64,000 nucleotides of DNA from Methylorubrum extorquens (GCF_024169925.1 NZ_JALJXF010000001.1:1432001-1496000), one strand, 5' to 3'; positions 16,608-25,935 are shown, counted from the stretch's first letter. A program made the numbers and translations. The notes: generated by a model from the sequence alone, not told the origin.

Positions 16608-18350
16608 ATGGTCAGCCCCATCCTCGGCCCGATGCCCATCAGCACCGACAGCGTCGCCGCGGTGGTCGCGCGCTCCCTGAAGGCGCGCGGCGTCGATCGG
16701 GTCTTCGCGCTCTGCGGCGGGCACATCATGGCCCTGTGGATGCGCCTCGACGCCGAGGGCATCCGCATCATCGACGTGCGCGACGAGCGCGCCGCCGTGC
16801 ATATGGCCCAGGCGCATGCGGAGGTGACCGGCGGGCTCGGGGTCGCCCTCGTCACCGCCGGCCCCGGCATGACCAACGCCATCACCGGCATCGCCAACGC
16901 CCACGTCTCCCGCGCGCCGGTGCTGGTCCTGTCGGGCACCAACACCCGGCCGCAGGAGAACCGCGGCGGGTTGCAGGATCTCGACCATACGCATCTGGTG
17001 CGCACCATCACCCGCTACGCCCGCACCGTGCGCGAGCCGGCGCTGGCGCTGGCCGAACTCGACGAGGCGATCGCACGGGCGCTGGGGGAGGGCGGTGAGC
17101 CCGGCCCCTCCTACATCGACTTCCCCGCCGACACGATGCGCGGCCTCGTGCCGAAGCCCTTGCAGATGGCCGAGCATCTCGAATCGAAGCCCCGCGTCGC
17201 GGTACGGCCCGATCCCGAGCGGATCGCGGCGGCGGTCGATCTCCTTTGGTCGGCCCAGCGCGTCCTCGTCATCTCAGGCCGCGGTGCCCGCGGTGCCGGC
17301 CCCGAACTCGTGACGCTGCTCGACCGCCTCGGCGCGGTCTATCTCGATACCGGCGAGAGCCGCGGCCTCGTGCCCGACGCCCACCCTTCCGTCGTCGGCG
17401 CCATGCGCGGCGCGGTGATGACCGACGCAGACGTGGTCCTCACCGTCGGCCGCCGGCTCGACTTCCAACTCGCCTTCGGTTCGCCCGCGATTTTCGGCAA
17501 CGCGAAGTTCGTGCGTCTGGCCGACACCCCGGCAGAGCTACGCGACAACCGCCGCGGCGCCGTCGAAATCCTGTCCGACGCCGCCGCCGCCCTGAGGGCC
17601 ATCGTCGAGACCGCGGGCAACCGCGAGAGCGGCGTCGACCGCGAATGGGCGGGCAAGCTCCGCGCCGGCCACGAGCAGCGCGCTTCCAAGCTCAAGCAGA
17701 CCATGGCCACCGCCCCCGCCGGCTCGGACGGGCGCTTGCATCCGAACCGTGTCATCGCCGCGCTTCAGGAGGCGATCGACGACAACTCCATCGTCGTCAC
17801 CGATGGCGGCGATTTCCTCAGCTTTGCCCGCATCGGCCTCTCGGCGCCGATCATGCTCGATCCCGGCCCGTTCGGCTGCATCGGTGTCGGCGTGCCCTAC
17901 GGCATCGCCGCGAGCCTCGCACATCCCGACCGCACCACGCTGGTGGCGACCGGCGACGGCTCCTTCGGCTTCAACGCGATCGAACTCGACACCGCCGCCC
18001 GGCACAAGGCGCCGGTCCTGATCGTCGTGGCCAATAACGGTGCGTGGCAGATCGAGGTCCACGACCAGACCGTCACCCATGGCCGGGTGATCGGCACCAA
18101 GCTCGCCTTCAGCGACTACGCGGCGATGGCTCGCGCGCTCGGCATGCACGGCGAACGGGTCGAGACCGAAGCGGAACTCGGGCCGGCGATTCAGCGCGCA
18201 CTCGCCAACCGCCCCGCGCTGCTCGACGTAGTGGTCACGCCCGAGGCCGTCTCCTCCGACGCCAAGACGGGGCTGGCCTGGGTGCCGGACCTCCAGCCGC
18301 TCGCCGCCTGGGACGAGGCCGAGCGCAAGTGGCGCGCGGGCGAAGCGTGA
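16608..18350 (+). CDS. thiamine-diphosphate-dependent enzyme, acetolactate-synthase-like
   Basis: The 580-residue protein has the three-domain layout of ThDP decarboxylases/ligases: an N-terminal Pyr domain with the activating Glu60 (DVRDERAAVH), a middle domain (about 190-330) and a PP domain with the ThDP/Mg motif GDGSFGFNAIELDTAARHKA through NN near residue 470. A GGAGG ribosome site precedes ATG 16608. Related enzymes include acetolactate synthase, benzaldehyde lyase and oxalyl-CoA decarboxylase / 2-hydroxyacyl-CoA lyase. The last pair is attractive here because the gene is flanked by acyl-CoA ligases and its TGATG junction couples it to the next one, but this is inference. True IlvB is unlikely since no small subunit follows. 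Confidence 0.85.
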   Translation: MVSPILGPMPISTDSVAAVVARSLKARGVDRVFALCGGHIMALWMRLDAEGIRIIDVRDERAAVHMAQAHAEVTGGLGVALVTAGPGMTNAITGIANAHVSRAPVLVLSGTNTRPQENRGGLQDLDHTHLVRTITRYARTVREPALALAELDEAIARALGEGGEPGPSYIDFPADTMRGLVPKPLQMAEHLESKPRVAVRPDPERIAAAVDLLWSAQRVLVISGRGARGAGPELVTLLDRLGAVYLDTGESRGLVPDAHPSVVGAMRGAVMTDADVVLTVGRRLDFQLAFGSPAIFGNAKFVRLADTPAELRDNRRGAVEILSDAAAALRAIVETAGNRESGVDREWAGKLRAGHEQRASKLKQTMATAPAGSDGRLHPNRVIAALQEAIDDNSIVVTDGGDFLSFARIGLSAPIMLDPGPFGCIGVGVPYGIAASLAHPDRTTLVATGDGSFGFNAIELDTAARHKAPVLIVVANNGAWQIEVHDQTVTHGRVIGTKLAFSDYAAMARALGMHGERVETEAELGPAIQRALANRPALLDVVVTPEAVSSDAKTGLAWVPDLQPLAAWDEAERKWRAGEA

Positions 18351-20008
18351 TGAGCGCCGCCCTCCCGCTCCCCGTGCAAGGAGAACCGCACCTGTTCGAG
18401 GCTGGCCTCGAGCGCCGCGCGGCGAATTACGTGCCGCTGACGCCCGCGAGCTTCCTAGCGAACGCCGCCGCCTCCTACGGCGGCAAGGTCGCGGTGATCG
18501 ACGGTGCGCGGCGGCTCACCTACCGCGAGCTCGACACCCGCTGCCGACGCCTCGCCTCGGCCCTGCGGGGGAGGGGTGTCAGCCCTCTCGACACCGTGGC
18601 GATCCTCGCCCTGAACACGCCCGAGATGATCGAGGCGCATTACGCCGTCCCGATGGCGGGCGCCGTGCTCAACCCCCTCAACACCCGCCTCGACGCGGCG
18701 ACCATCGCCTTCTCGCTCGACCACGGCCGGGCCCGCGTGCTCCTCGTCGACGGCGAACTAGCGCCGCTGGCGCGAGAGGCGTTGCGACTCGTGCACAACC
18801 GCCCCCTCGTCATCGATATCGCAGCGCCCGGCGGGGAGGGCACCGCGATCGGCGACCTCGCCTACGAGGCGCTGCTCGAAGAGGGCAACCCGGACTTGGC
18901 CTGGGAGGGGCCGCCGGACGAGTGGCAGTCCCTCTGCCTGCTCTACACCTCGGGCACCACCGGCGATCCGAAGGGCGTCGTCTACAGCCACCGCGGCGCC
19001 TACCTGCAGGCGCTCGGCAACGCGGTCACCTTCGGGCTCAACCCCGACAGCGTCTATCTCTGGACGCTGCCGATGTTCCACTGCAACGGCTGGTCCTATC
19101 CGTGGGCGGTCGTGGCGGCTGGCGGCACCCAGGTCTGCCTGCGCAAGGTCGAGCCGGCAGCGATCTTCCGGCTCATCGCCGAGCACCGGGTCACGCATCT
19201 GTGCGGCGCGCCGATCGTGCTCTCGATGATCGCCCACGCGCCGCGAGAGGTGCGGGTGCCGTTCTCGCACGCGGTGGTGCGCTGCGCGACCGGGGGCGCC
19301 GCGCCCTCCTCGACGATCCTGCGCACCATGGAGGAGCTGGGTTTCAAGGTCACCCATCTCTACGGCGCCACCGAGTGCTACGGCCCCGGCACCGCCTCGC
19401 TGTTTCAGCCCAGTTGGGCGGCACTTCCGACCGAGGCACGCTACGCCCGCATGGCCCGCCAGGGCGTAGCGCTGACGACGCTAGGCTCCGTGATGGTCGC
19501 CGACCCGGAGACGATGCAGCCCGTCCCGCAGGACGGCGCGACGCTCGGCGAGATCATGATGCGCGGTAACACCGTGATGAAGGGCTATCTCGCCAACCCG
19601 GCAGCGACTGCGGATACGCTCGCGGACGGCTGGTACCGCACCGGCGATCTCGCCGTCTGGCACGCCGACGGGGCGGTCGAGATCAAGGACCGCTCGAAGG
19701 ACATCATCATCTCCGGCGGCGAGAATATCTCCAGCCTGGAACTGGAGGAGGTGCTGACCCGCCACCCCGCCGTGATGCTGGCCGCCGTCGTCGCCCGGCC
19801 CGACGCGACCTGGGGCGAGACGCCCTGCGCCTTCCTCGAACTCAAGCCCGGCGCGGACACCCCCACGGACGAAGAGGTGATCGCCTTCTGCCGGGAGCGG
19901 ATGGCGCGGTTCAAAGTGCCCAAGGCGGTAGTGTTCGGGCCGCTGCCGAAGACCTCGACGGGCAAGATCCAGAAGTTCGTCCTCCGCGAGCAGGCGCGAT
20001 CGCTATGA
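18350..20008 (+). CDS. AMP-forming acyl-CoA synthetase (candidate LvaE-like)
   Basis: The protein has 552 residues. Motifs are LLYTSGTTGDPKG (about 199), LPMFHCNGWSYPW, YGATECYG, the hinge YRTGDLAVWHADGAVEIKDRSKD, GGENISSLELEE, and KTSTGKIQK with the catalytic Lys. The HCNGW segment is typical of the short/medium-chain and aromatic FadD3-like synthetases. The start codon overlaps the stop of the ThDP gene and its end overlaps phaE, so ThDP enzyme, synthetase and PhaE are translationally linked. In the Lva pathway of Pseudomonas putida a CoA synthetase activates levulinate; this gene and the ligase at 13911 are the candidates here. Confidence 0.92.
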   Translation: MSAALPLPVQGEPHLFEAGLERRAANYVPLTPASFLANAAASYGGKVAVIDGARRLTYRELDTRCRRLASALRGRGVSPLDTVAILALNTPEMIEAHYAVPMAGAVLNPLNTRLDAATIAFSLDHGRARVLLVDGELAPLAREALRLVHNRPLVIDIAAPGGEGTAIGDLAYEALLEEGNPDLAWEGPPDEWQSLCLLYTSGTTGDPKGVVYSHRGAYLQALGNAVTFGLNPDSVYLWTLPMFHCNGWSYPWAVVAAGGTQVCLRKVEPAAIFRLIAEHRVTHLCGAPIVLSMIAHAPREVRVPFSHAVVRCATGGAAPSSTILRTMEELGFKVTHLYGATECYGPGTASLFQPSWAALPTEARYARMARQGVALTTLGSVMVADPETMQPVPQDGATLGEIMMRGNTVMKGYLANPAATADTLADGWYRTGDLAVWHADGAVEIKDRSKDIIISGGENISSLELEEVLTRHPAVMLAAVVARPDATWGETPCAFLELKPGADTPTDEEVIAFCRERMARFKVPKAVVFGPLPKTSTGKIQKFVLREQARSL

Positions 20009-20766
20009 CAGGCACCCGGACAGGCACCCGAGAGAACGGTCCGGACGGGACCGGCACGCAAGCGTCCGGCGGGTCCGACCCGTTCGGGATGTTCGGCGCC
20101 TCGCTCAACGCCTCGATGGAGGCGATGACCGCGTGGTCGCGAACGTGGCAATCGCTGCTGGAAGCGCGCGGCGGCCCCTCCGCCTCGCTGATGATGGGGG
20201 CGCTCGCCGACCCGACGCAGGGGCTCCAGAGCGTGGCGCCACTGATGGAGGAGTTCCGGCGGGCACTGGCGCTGCCGCGCTTCGCCGACCTGCCGGCTCC
20301 GAACGGCGCGCTGCTGCCCTCGCCCGAAGCTGCCGTCGATTTGATGATGCTCGTTCAGCAATACCTCGCGGCGGTGATGCCGGTCTGGGTCAAGGCCGGC
20401 GAGAACTTCCAGGCCGAGGTCGAGGCGCTCCGGGCCCGCGGCGAGACCGCCGACCTTCTGGCCGACGGCATGGACATCTGGAATGGCGTGCTCGACCGCA
20501 CCTTGATGGAGTTCAACCGCTCCCAGGATTTCGCTGCCCTACAGCAGCGGATGCTGAGGCTGGCGATGCAGCAGCGCCAGGATCTGCGCCGCCGCGCCGA
20601 GATGGCGGCGGAGGCGATCGACATGCCGACCCGCACCGAGATGCTCGACGTCTACGCCCGGCTGCATGGCCTGATGCGCGAGGTGCACAGCCTACGTCGC
20701 GAGGTGCGGGCGCTGAAGGCAGGGGGCGCCAGCAGCGCCGACCACGCTGCGCCGGACGCTCCTTGA
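20005..20766 (+). CDS. phaE: class III PHA synthase subunit PhaE
   Basis: The 253-residue protein overlaps the synthetase stop by ATGA. It shows the low-complexity, helical character of PhaE: WSRTWQSLLEA near residue 45, a central helix-rich part, and the diagnostic C-terminus DMPTRTEMLDVYARLHGLMR followed by EVHSLRREVRALK. PhaE binds PhaC and activates polymerisation of (R)-hydroxyacyl-CoA. phaC follows 36 bp later, supporting the call. Ribosome site and start are clear. Confidence 0.87.
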   Translation: MTGTRTGTRENGPDGTGTQASGGSDPFGMFGASLNASMEAMTAWSRTWQSLLEARGGPSASLMMGALADPTQGLQSVAPLMEEFRRALALPRFADLPAPNGALLPSPEAAVDLMMLVQQYLAAVMPVWVKAGENFQAEVEALRARGETADLLADGMDIWNGVLDRTLMEFNRSQDFAALQQRMLRLAMQQRQDLRRRAEMAAEAIDMPTRTEMLDVYARLHGLMREVHSLRREVRALKAGGASSADHAAPDAP

Positions 20767-20802
20767 GTTTCGTGAAACCGCACGGGTTACGAGGAGGCTG
20801 GC

Positions 20803-21891
20803 ATGGCGCAGGGCGCATCCATTCCGGGACTGAAGGAACTGGCGGAGTTCTCCCAGCGGGCGGCGACGGCAGCGGCGCAGCTCGGCGCGATCCGCGACGA
20901 AGATGTCGACGTCGCCGCCACACCGCGGGAGAAGATCGCGCAGATCAACGGGCGCACGCTCTACCGGATCGCGGCCGGCACGCCGAGCCGGGTCGAGACA
21001 CCGATCCTCGTGCTCTACGCCATGGTCGGAAGCTGGCAGATCCTCGACCTGCAGCCGGACCGCTCGTTCCTGCGCAGCCTCGCCGAGGCCGGCAGCACGG
21101 TCTACGTCGTCGATTGGGGCCACCCGACGCCGGCCGACCAGTTCGACGATTTCAGCGACCTCGTCGACATCTACATCGATGGTTTCGTCGAGGCGATCCG
21201 CGACCGGCACGGCATCGAGCAGGTCAACCTGCTCGGCATCTGCCAGGGCGGGGTGCTGTCGCTCTGTTACAGCGCCCTGCACGGCGAGAAGATCCGCAAC
21301 CTCATCACCTGCGTCACGCCCGTCGATTTCCACGCCGACCGCTGCAACGAGCAGGTTGAGCGCGGTTTCATGAATGTCTGGACCCGCAATCTGGAGGCGC
21401 GGGACATCGACCGGATGATCGACACCATCGGCAACGTGCCCGGTGGCGTCGGTGGGGTGCTGTTCTCGATGATGACACCGTTCCGCAGCCTCGCGAAGTA
21501 CAACCTCACCCTGATGGAGGCGGGGCAGGACCGCGACAAGCTGCTGAATTTCCTGCGCATGGAGAAGTGGCTCGCCGACCGGCCGGACCATACCGGCGCC
21601 TCGGCCCGGCAATGGCTGAAGGATCTCTACCAGGACAACCGACTCTATAGCGGCACCTTCGAGATCGGCGGCCGGACGGTGGATCTGGGGGCAATCACCA
21701 TGCCGGTGCTCAACTTCTACACCGAGACCGACCACATCATCCCGGCCCCCGCCAGCAAGGCGATGGCCCAGGTGATCGGCGCGAAGGACTACACCGAGGC
21801 CCCGATCACCGGGGGCCATATCGGCGTGTTCGTCAGCCGCGGCCAAGCCAAGTTCAGCGACCGCATCCTCGGCTGGTTGGAGACCCGCTGA
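20803..21891 (+). CDS. phaC: class III poly(R)-hydroxyalkanoate synthase PhaC
   Basis: The 362-residue length is that of class III PhaC (class I/II are near 560-600). The lipase-like box is GICQGG with nucleophile Cys147; Asp310 (YTETDHI) and His339 (GGHIGVF) complete the triad. A strong GAGGAGG site precedes the ATG. With PhaE it polymerises hydroxyacyl-CoAs into granules. Class III enzymes mainly take short-chain monomers, and several also accept 4-hydroxyacyl-CoA, which fits the 4-hydroxyacyl genes on the opposite strand. The linkage to a CoA-ligase operon rather than to phaAB is uncommon. Confidence 0.95.
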   Translation: MAQGASIPGLKELAEFSQRAATAAAQLGAIRDEDVDVAATPREKIAQINGRTLYRIAAGTPSRVETPILVLYAMVGSWQILDLQPDRSFLRSLAEAGSTVYVVDWGHPTPADQFDDFSDLVDIYIDGFVEAIRDRHGIEQVNLLGICQGGVLSLCYSALHGEKIRNLITCVTPVDFHADRCNEQVERGFMNVWTRNLEARDIDRMIDTIGNVPGGVGGVLFSMMTPFRSLAKYNLTLMEAGQDRDKLLNFLRMEKWLADRPDHTGASARQWLKDLYQDNRLYSGTFEIGGRTVDLGAITMPVLNFYTETDHIIPAPASKAMAQVIGAKDYTEAPITGGHIGVFVSRGQAKFSDRILGWLETR

Positions 21892-22010
21892 GACGGCACC
21901 GGGTGAGGGCCCGTCTTACCGCCGGCAGCCGTTCCTCCGGACCTCCCGTATCGCTTTCGCTGAGGTCGCTCAGGCGCGGAAGTTTTCGACGAAACCAATC
22001 TCGATCCGAT

Positions 22011-22038
22011 GCAGAGGCCGGCAGTGCGGAGCCTCTGC
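22011..22038 (+). promoter_or_regulatory. inverted repeat in the leader of a small secreted protein gene
   Basis: GCAGAGGC (22011-22018) and GCCTCTGC (22031-22038) form an 8-bp perfect stem with a 12-nt loop in the 191-bp gap after phaC. It could be a weak terminator for the phaEC operon or a leader structure for the gene at 22083. There is no T-run. Confidence 0.35.
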
Positions 22039-22082
22039 TCCAACAGCGCCTGAACCGGCGAGAAGAGAAGCGGGAGAACACC

Positions 22083-22373
22083 ATGAAGCGCACGACACTC
22101 ATCGCCGCCCTGGCCGGATTCGCGGTTTGCAGCGGCACCGTCGCCCAGGCGCAAGGCACCGGGGGCGGCCCTGCCACCGATCCGACGGCCAATGGCGGCA
22201 ACACCATCGTCAACCAGGGCGCCGGTTCGGGCACCGGAACGACGGACCGCGAGCGAGGAACGACCATAGGCACCCCGACAGCCGATCCGACCGAGAACGG
22301 CGGCAACGCGGTTATCAACAAGGGCGCCGGATCGGGCACGGGAACGGAGAAGCCGGCCAACACGGCCCGGTGA
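22083..22373 (+). CDS. small secreted Gly/Thr-rich protein with two internal repeats
   Basis: The protein has 96 residues. A Sec signal peptide (MKRTTLIAALAGFAV, cleavage after AQA) is followed by two copies of a unit of about 30 residues: DPTANGGNTIVNQGAGSGTG and DPTENGGNAVINKGAGSGTG. No cysteines or catalytic motifs are present. I do not recognise a named family; it could be a structural or surface protein. GCGGGAG gives a good ribosome site. It faces the next operon and is separated from it by a strong hairpin. Confidence 0.7.
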   Translation: MKRTTLIAALAGFAVCSGTVAQAQGTGGGPATDPTANGGNTIVNQGAGSGTGTTDRERGTTIGTPTADPTENGGNAVINKGAGSGTGTEKPANTAR

Positions 22374-22420
22374 GGCGAGCCGATCCTCGGTATCTTCGTC
22401 CGGCGCGGTCCAATCGCACC

Positions 22421-22462
22421 CGAGCCCCGTCGCGGCCGAACAAGGCCGCGCGGCGGGGCTCG
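22421..22462. terminator. bidirectional GC-rich terminator hairpin
   Basis: CGAGCCCCG..CGCGGCC (22421-22437), a GAACAA loop and GGCCGCG..GCGGGGCTCG (22444-22462) form a long stem interrupted by a small bulge. It lies exactly between two converging genes. There are no T-runs, so Rho-assisted ends are possible. Confidence 0.6.
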
Positions 22463-22477
22463 GCCAAGGAGAGCCGG

Positions 22478-22849
22478 TTACGCGGCGCCGGGCTTTGCGG
22501 CGTCCTTGGCCGCCGGCTTCCAGATCTCCGCCGCGACGGCGGCCGTCCCGAGCAGGGCCTCGTGCAATCCGGCGTCGCCGTCGTGCGAACCGGCGCGAAT
22601 CGCGGCGACCAGCGCCCTCAACGGATCGGCGCCGGCTTGTGTGAGCGGGGCGAGCGCCCGCTCCCAACTGCTCGCCGTCGCCTCGGCGCTTTCGATTTCG
22701 CGCATGGCGATGCCGATGGCGTTGGCGACCATGAGGGTAACGTAGCGCTGGCGTCCCGTCAGCGTGGGGGCGACCTCGTCGAGGAGAGCGCGGCGGGCCA
22801 CGTCGAGCAGGGCGGCCCCGGAGGGGTGATCGGGGAGGATGGGGCGCAT
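22478..22849 (-). CDS. DUF6285-type small protein, LvaB-like partner
   Basis: The 123-residue soluble, helical protein opens with RPILPDHPSGAALLDVARRA and has RQRYVTLMVANAIGIAMREI in the middle, typical of the short family next to APH-type acyl-CoA kinases (DUF6285 from memory). In Pseudomonas putida a small protein of this kind (LvaB) is needed with LvaA to act on 4-hydroxyvaleryl-CoA. The true start is ATG 22849, 2 bp after the kinase stop; the longer open frame upstream is shadow of the kinase gene. Partner role is inferred from adjacency and family. Confidence 0.8.
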   Translation of the reverse strand: MRPILPDHPSGAALLDVARRALLDEVAPTLTGRQRYVTLMVANAIGIAMREIESAEATASSWERALAPLTQAGADPLRALVAAIRAGSHDGDAGLHEALLGTAAVAAEIWKPAAKDAAKPGAA

Positions 22850-22851
22850 GG

Positions 22852-23874
22852 TCAGGCGGTCCAGTGAGCCGGTGCGGTGTCGCGCAGGATGCTGCGCTCC
22901 AATTCGGGGGTGAGGCGGCCGGTCAGCGCCAGTTCCAAGGAAGGCTCGGCCCCGGAGATGTGACGGTAGCCCTGTTCGAGGGCGATGACGGCCCAGCGCA
23001 GATGCGCCATGACCTCCCAGTAGCGCACGGCCCCCGCATCGATGCGCCGTCCGCTCTCGGCCTCGTAGCCGCGGTAGAAGGCGGCGCGCGAGCCGATGCC
23101 GCCGGCCTCCAGCTTGGGCCGACCGAAGCGCCAGCACTCGGCGCAAAACCAGCCGATATCCTCCATCGGGTCGCCCCAGCCGGAGAATTCCCAATCGAGA
23201 ATCGCGGTCAGCCCGTGGGCATCGACCATGTAGTTGCCGGTGCGGAAGTCGCGGTGAACCAGGGTCGGCTCGGCGCAGGCCGGTGCGTGGCGCTCGGCCC
23301 AGCGCAGGCCCCACTCGACCGCGGGCCGCGGAGCGCGGATCGCGTCGAGGGTGGCGCGCATGGTGGCAATTCCGGCCAGCGCCGGGTCGGAGGCCGGCGC
23401 GTCGAGGAAGGCGAGGTCGCCATCCGGCGCACCGCGCAGAACTCCATGGATCTTGGCGAGTTCGCGCCCGAGATCCTCGGCCAGCGCCTCCCGGTCGCCG
23501 CCGAGGCTCAGATCCTTGGCGACGCGGGGGCCGAGGCCGACGCCCTCCACCAGCCCCATCACCGCGAACGGCGCGCCGATCACGCCGGCATCGTGGCAGA
23601 AGCCGACGGGCTCGGGCACGCGCACGCCGGCCCGCCACGCCGCCGACATGATGGCGAATTCTTCCGCGCGCGGTCGGCTCGACGCGATCGTCGCGGCCGA
23701 GTCCTTGCGCAGCACGAACCTGCGCGCGTCACCGCGCAGGGCGCAGCGCAACATCCAGTTCTCCTGGATCGAGCCGCCGCTCAGCGTCTCCATGCCCTCG
23801 ATCGTGAGATCGGGCGCTTCCAGGCGCGCACGGAGCCAGTCGCGCAGAGCGACCCTTTGATGCTCGTCCATCAT
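22852..23874 (-). CDS. APH-family phosphotransferase, LvaA-like acyl-CoA hydroxyl kinase
   Basis: The 340-residue protein has the aminoglycoside-phosphotransferase fold: ATP-lysine Lys57 (FVLRKDS), catalytic loop His207-Arg-Asp209 to Asn214 (VHRDFRTGNYMV), and metal Asp227 in LDWEFSGWGDP. In ACAD10/11 and in Lva systems this domain phosphorylates the 4-hydroxyl of a 4-hydroxyacyl-CoA so that it can be eliminated. Flanking DUF6285, SDR, thiolase and ACAD11-like genes make that role much more likely than antibiotic resistance. Start ATG 23874 is 2 bp after the SDR stop; the frame continues to 24117 only as shadow. Confidence 0.88.
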   Translation of the reverse strand: MMDEHQRVALRDWLRARLEAPDLTIEGMETLSGGSIQENWMLRCALRGDARRFVLRKDSAATIASSRPRAEEFAIMSAAWRAGVRVPEPVGFCHDAGVIGAPFAVMGLVEGVGLGPRVAKDLSLGGDREALAEDLGRELAKIHGVLRGAPDGDLAFLDAPASDPALAGIATMRATLDAIRAPRPAVEWGLRWAERHAPACAEPTLVHRDFRTGNYMVDAHGLTAILDWEFSGWGDPMEDIGWFCAECWRFGRPKLEAGGIGSRAAFYRGYEAESGRRIDAGAVRYWEVMAHLRWAVIALEQGYRHISGAEPSLELALTGRLTPELERSILRDTAPAHWTA

Positions 23875-23876
23875 CT

Positions 23877-24644
23877 CTAAAGGCTCGATACGAGGTGGCC
23901 GCCATCGACGGCGATGATGCTGCCGGTCATGTAGCTGCCGGCATCGGAGGCCATGAGGAGAAGGGCGCCGTCGAGTTCGCCCGCGGCGCCGAGGCGGCGC
24001 TGGGGCACTCGTTTCATGAGCGCCTTGCCGGCCTCTGATTCGAAGAAGGCGTCGTTCAGCTCGGTCTGGATGTAGCCGGGGGCGAGCGCATTCACGCGGA
24101 TGCCGTGGCGTGCCCATTCGAGGGCGAGCGCCTTGGTGAGCTGCACAACGCCCGCCTTCGACACGGTGTAGGGCGCGACCGCCCCGGCCACCCGCAGGCC
24201 GAGGATCGAGGCGACGTTGACGACGCTGCCGCCGGTGCCGTGCCGGACCATCCGCTTGGCGGTGGCCTGCGCGGCGAGCCAGACGCCCTTGAGGTTGGTG
24301 TCGATCACGCCGTCCCAGTCCGCCTCGTCGAGGTCGAGGGCGGGCCGCGTCACCGTCACGCCGGCATTGTTGATCAGCACCGCGACCGGGCCGAACCGCT
24401 CCTCGGCGGCATCCAGCGCCCGCTCGATACTGCCTGCATCGGTCACGTCCATGACGACGGCGTGCGCCTGGCCGCCCTCGGCCTCGACGTGCGCGACGGT
24501 CTCGGCCAGCGCCTCAGCCCGGCGCGCGCCGAGCGTCAGCCGCGCCCCGGCCCGCGCCAGCGTGCCCGCGAAGTGCCGCCCGAGGCCGCTCGAGGCGCCG
24601 GTCACGAGTACGTGCCGACCGGTGAGATCGAACAATCCGCTCAA
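23877..24644 (-). CDS. short-chain dehydrogenase/reductase (candidate LvaD-like)
   Basis: The protein has 255 residues: cofactor loop TGASSGLG at 15-22, NNAG at 92-95, and the triad Ser146, Tyr159, Lys163 (YTVSK), ending with SYMTGSIIAVDGGHLV as in FabG-like SDRs. The start is TTG at 24644, chosen because GGGAGGGG sits 5 nt upstream and no ATG gives a sensible N-terminus. In a 4-hydroxyacyl route it could reduce a 4-ketoacyl-CoA (e.g. levulinyl-CoA) or oxidise/reduce a 3-hydroxyacyl-CoA to feed PhaC. The exact substrate is not readable from sequence. Confidence 0.88.
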   Translation of the reverse strand: MSGLFDLTGRHVLVTGASSGLGRHFAGTLARAGARLTLGARRAEALAETVAHVEAEGGQAHAVVMDVTDAGSIERALDAAEERFGPVAVLINNAGVTVTRPALDLDEADWDGVIDTNLKGVWLAAQATAKRMVRHGTGGSVVNVASILGLRVAGAVAPYTVSKAGVVQLTKALALEWARHGIRVNALAPGYIQTELNDAFFESEAGKALMKRVPQRRLGAAGELDGALLLMASDAGSYMTGSIIAVDGGHLVSSL

Positions 24645-24700
24645 GGTCCCCTCCCTCGCCCCGATCCGCCCGGGATCTGGCGTCCCGTTCGGGCGGCGCT

Positions 24701-25882
24701 TCAGTTCGTGCGTTCGACCGCCAGCGCGATGCCTTGGCCGCCGCCGATGCACATGGTCACGAGGCCGAAGCGGCCCTGGATGCGGGCCAATTCGTAGAGT
24801 GCCTTGACCGTGATGATCGCCCCGGTGGCGCCGATCGGGTGGCCGAGGGCGATGGCGCCGCCGTTCGGGTTCACCCGCGAGGGGTCGAGGTCGAGCGCCT
24901 GGGACACGGCGCAGGCCTGGGACGCGAAGGCCTCGTTCGATTCGATCACGTCGAAATCGGCGGCGCGCAGACCGGTGCGCTCCATCAGGCGGCGCACCGC
25001 GGGCACCGGGCCCATCCCCATCTCGTCGGGGGCGACGCCGGCATGGGCGTAGCCGACGATGCGGGCCAGCGGCGTGCGGCCTTCGGCCTTGGCGCGGGCC
25101 TCGCTCATCAGCACCAGCGCGGCGGCGCCGTCGTTGAGGCCCGAGGCGTTGCCGGCGGTGACCGAGCCGTCCTTGCGGAAAGCCGGGCGCAGCTTGCCCA
25201 GATCCGCCTCGGTCGTCGCCTTCGGGTGCTCGTCGGTGTCGAAGGCGACCGTCTGGCGCTTCACCTGCACCTCGACCGGCAGGATCTGGTCGCGGAAGCG
25301 GCCCGCCTCGATCGCGGCCCCAGCGCGGGCCTGGCTCTGCGCCGCAAAAGCGTCCTGCGCCTCGCGCGAGATGCCGTAGCGGGTCGCGACGTTCTCGGCG
25401 GTGATGCCCATGTGGCCAGCGCCGAAGGGATCGCTCAGCACGCCGATCATGTAATCGACGGCCGTGACGTCGCCCATCTTCTGGCCGAAGCGGGCGGCGG
25501 AGAGGTGATGGGGTGAACGGCTCATGCTCTCGGCCCCGCCCGCGACCGCGACCTCGGCATCGCCGAGAAAGATCGATTGGGCGGCCGAGACGATCGCCTG
25601 CAGGCCGCTGCCGCAGAGGCGGTTGACCGCCATGGCGGGCGTTTCCTTGGGAATGCCGGCCTCCATTGCCGCCACCCGCGGCAGGTAGGCATCGCGCGGC
25701 TCGGTCGGGATCACGTGGCCGAACACGACATGGCCGACGCTCTCAGCCGCGACCGCGCCGCGCCGCAGCGCTTCGGCGACACAGAGAGCTCCGAGTTGGG
25801 CCGGCGGCACGGCGGCGAGCGACCCACCGAAGGTGCCGATGGCGGTGCGCACACCGGAAACGATCACGACCCCGTCAGACAT
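24701..25882 (-). CDS. acetyl-CoA acyltransferase (thiolase), BktB-like
   Basis: The protein has 393 residues. Active-site Cys90 is in NRLCGSGLQ, the His is in [10 protein letters not shown] and the second Cys is in MCIGGGQG. The opening [19 protein letters not shown] and the [17 protein letters not shown] stretch closely resemble Cupriavidus BktB from memory. BktB-type thiolases accept C4-C6 3-ketoacyl-CoA, so this enzyme could split 3-ketovaleryl-CoA to propionyl- and acetyl-CoA, the last step expected for a C5 4-hydroxy acid. It could run in reverse to feed PHA. It lies 56 bp upstream of the SDR. Confidence 0.92.
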   Translation of the reverse strand: MSDGVVIVSGVRTAIGTFGGSLAAVPPAQLGALCVAEALRRGAVAAESVGHVVFGHVIPTEPRDAYLPRVAAMEAGIPKETPAMAVNRLCGSGLQAIVSAAQSIFLGDAEVAVAGGAESMSRSPHHLSAARFGQKMGDVTAVDYMIGVLSDPFGAGHMGITAENVATRYGISREAQDAFAAQSQARAGAAIEAGRFRDQILPVEVQVKRQTVAFDTDEHPKATTEADLGKLRPAFRKDGSVTAGNASGLNDGAAALVLMSEARAKAEGRTPLARIVGYAHAGVAPDEMGMGPVPAVRRLMERTGLRAADFDVIESNEAFASQACAVSQALDLDPSRVNPNGGAIALGHPIGATGAIITVKALYELARIQGRFGLVTMCIGGGQGIALAVERTN

Positions 25883-25935
25883 CTTTGTTCCGCTTCTTGT
25901 ATCGGCAGGAGGGCAGGGCAGGTGGGGGGCGTCGG

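Noticed and set aside
22083..22373. CRISPR-like or tandem DNA repeat
   Set aside because: Only two units, diverged at DNA level and in frame; a protein repeat.
22852..23874. Antibiotic-resistance role for the APH-type protein
   Set aside because: Neighbours are acyl-CoA enzymes and a DUF6285 partner, as in 4-hydroxyacyl pathways; nothing suggests a resistance island.
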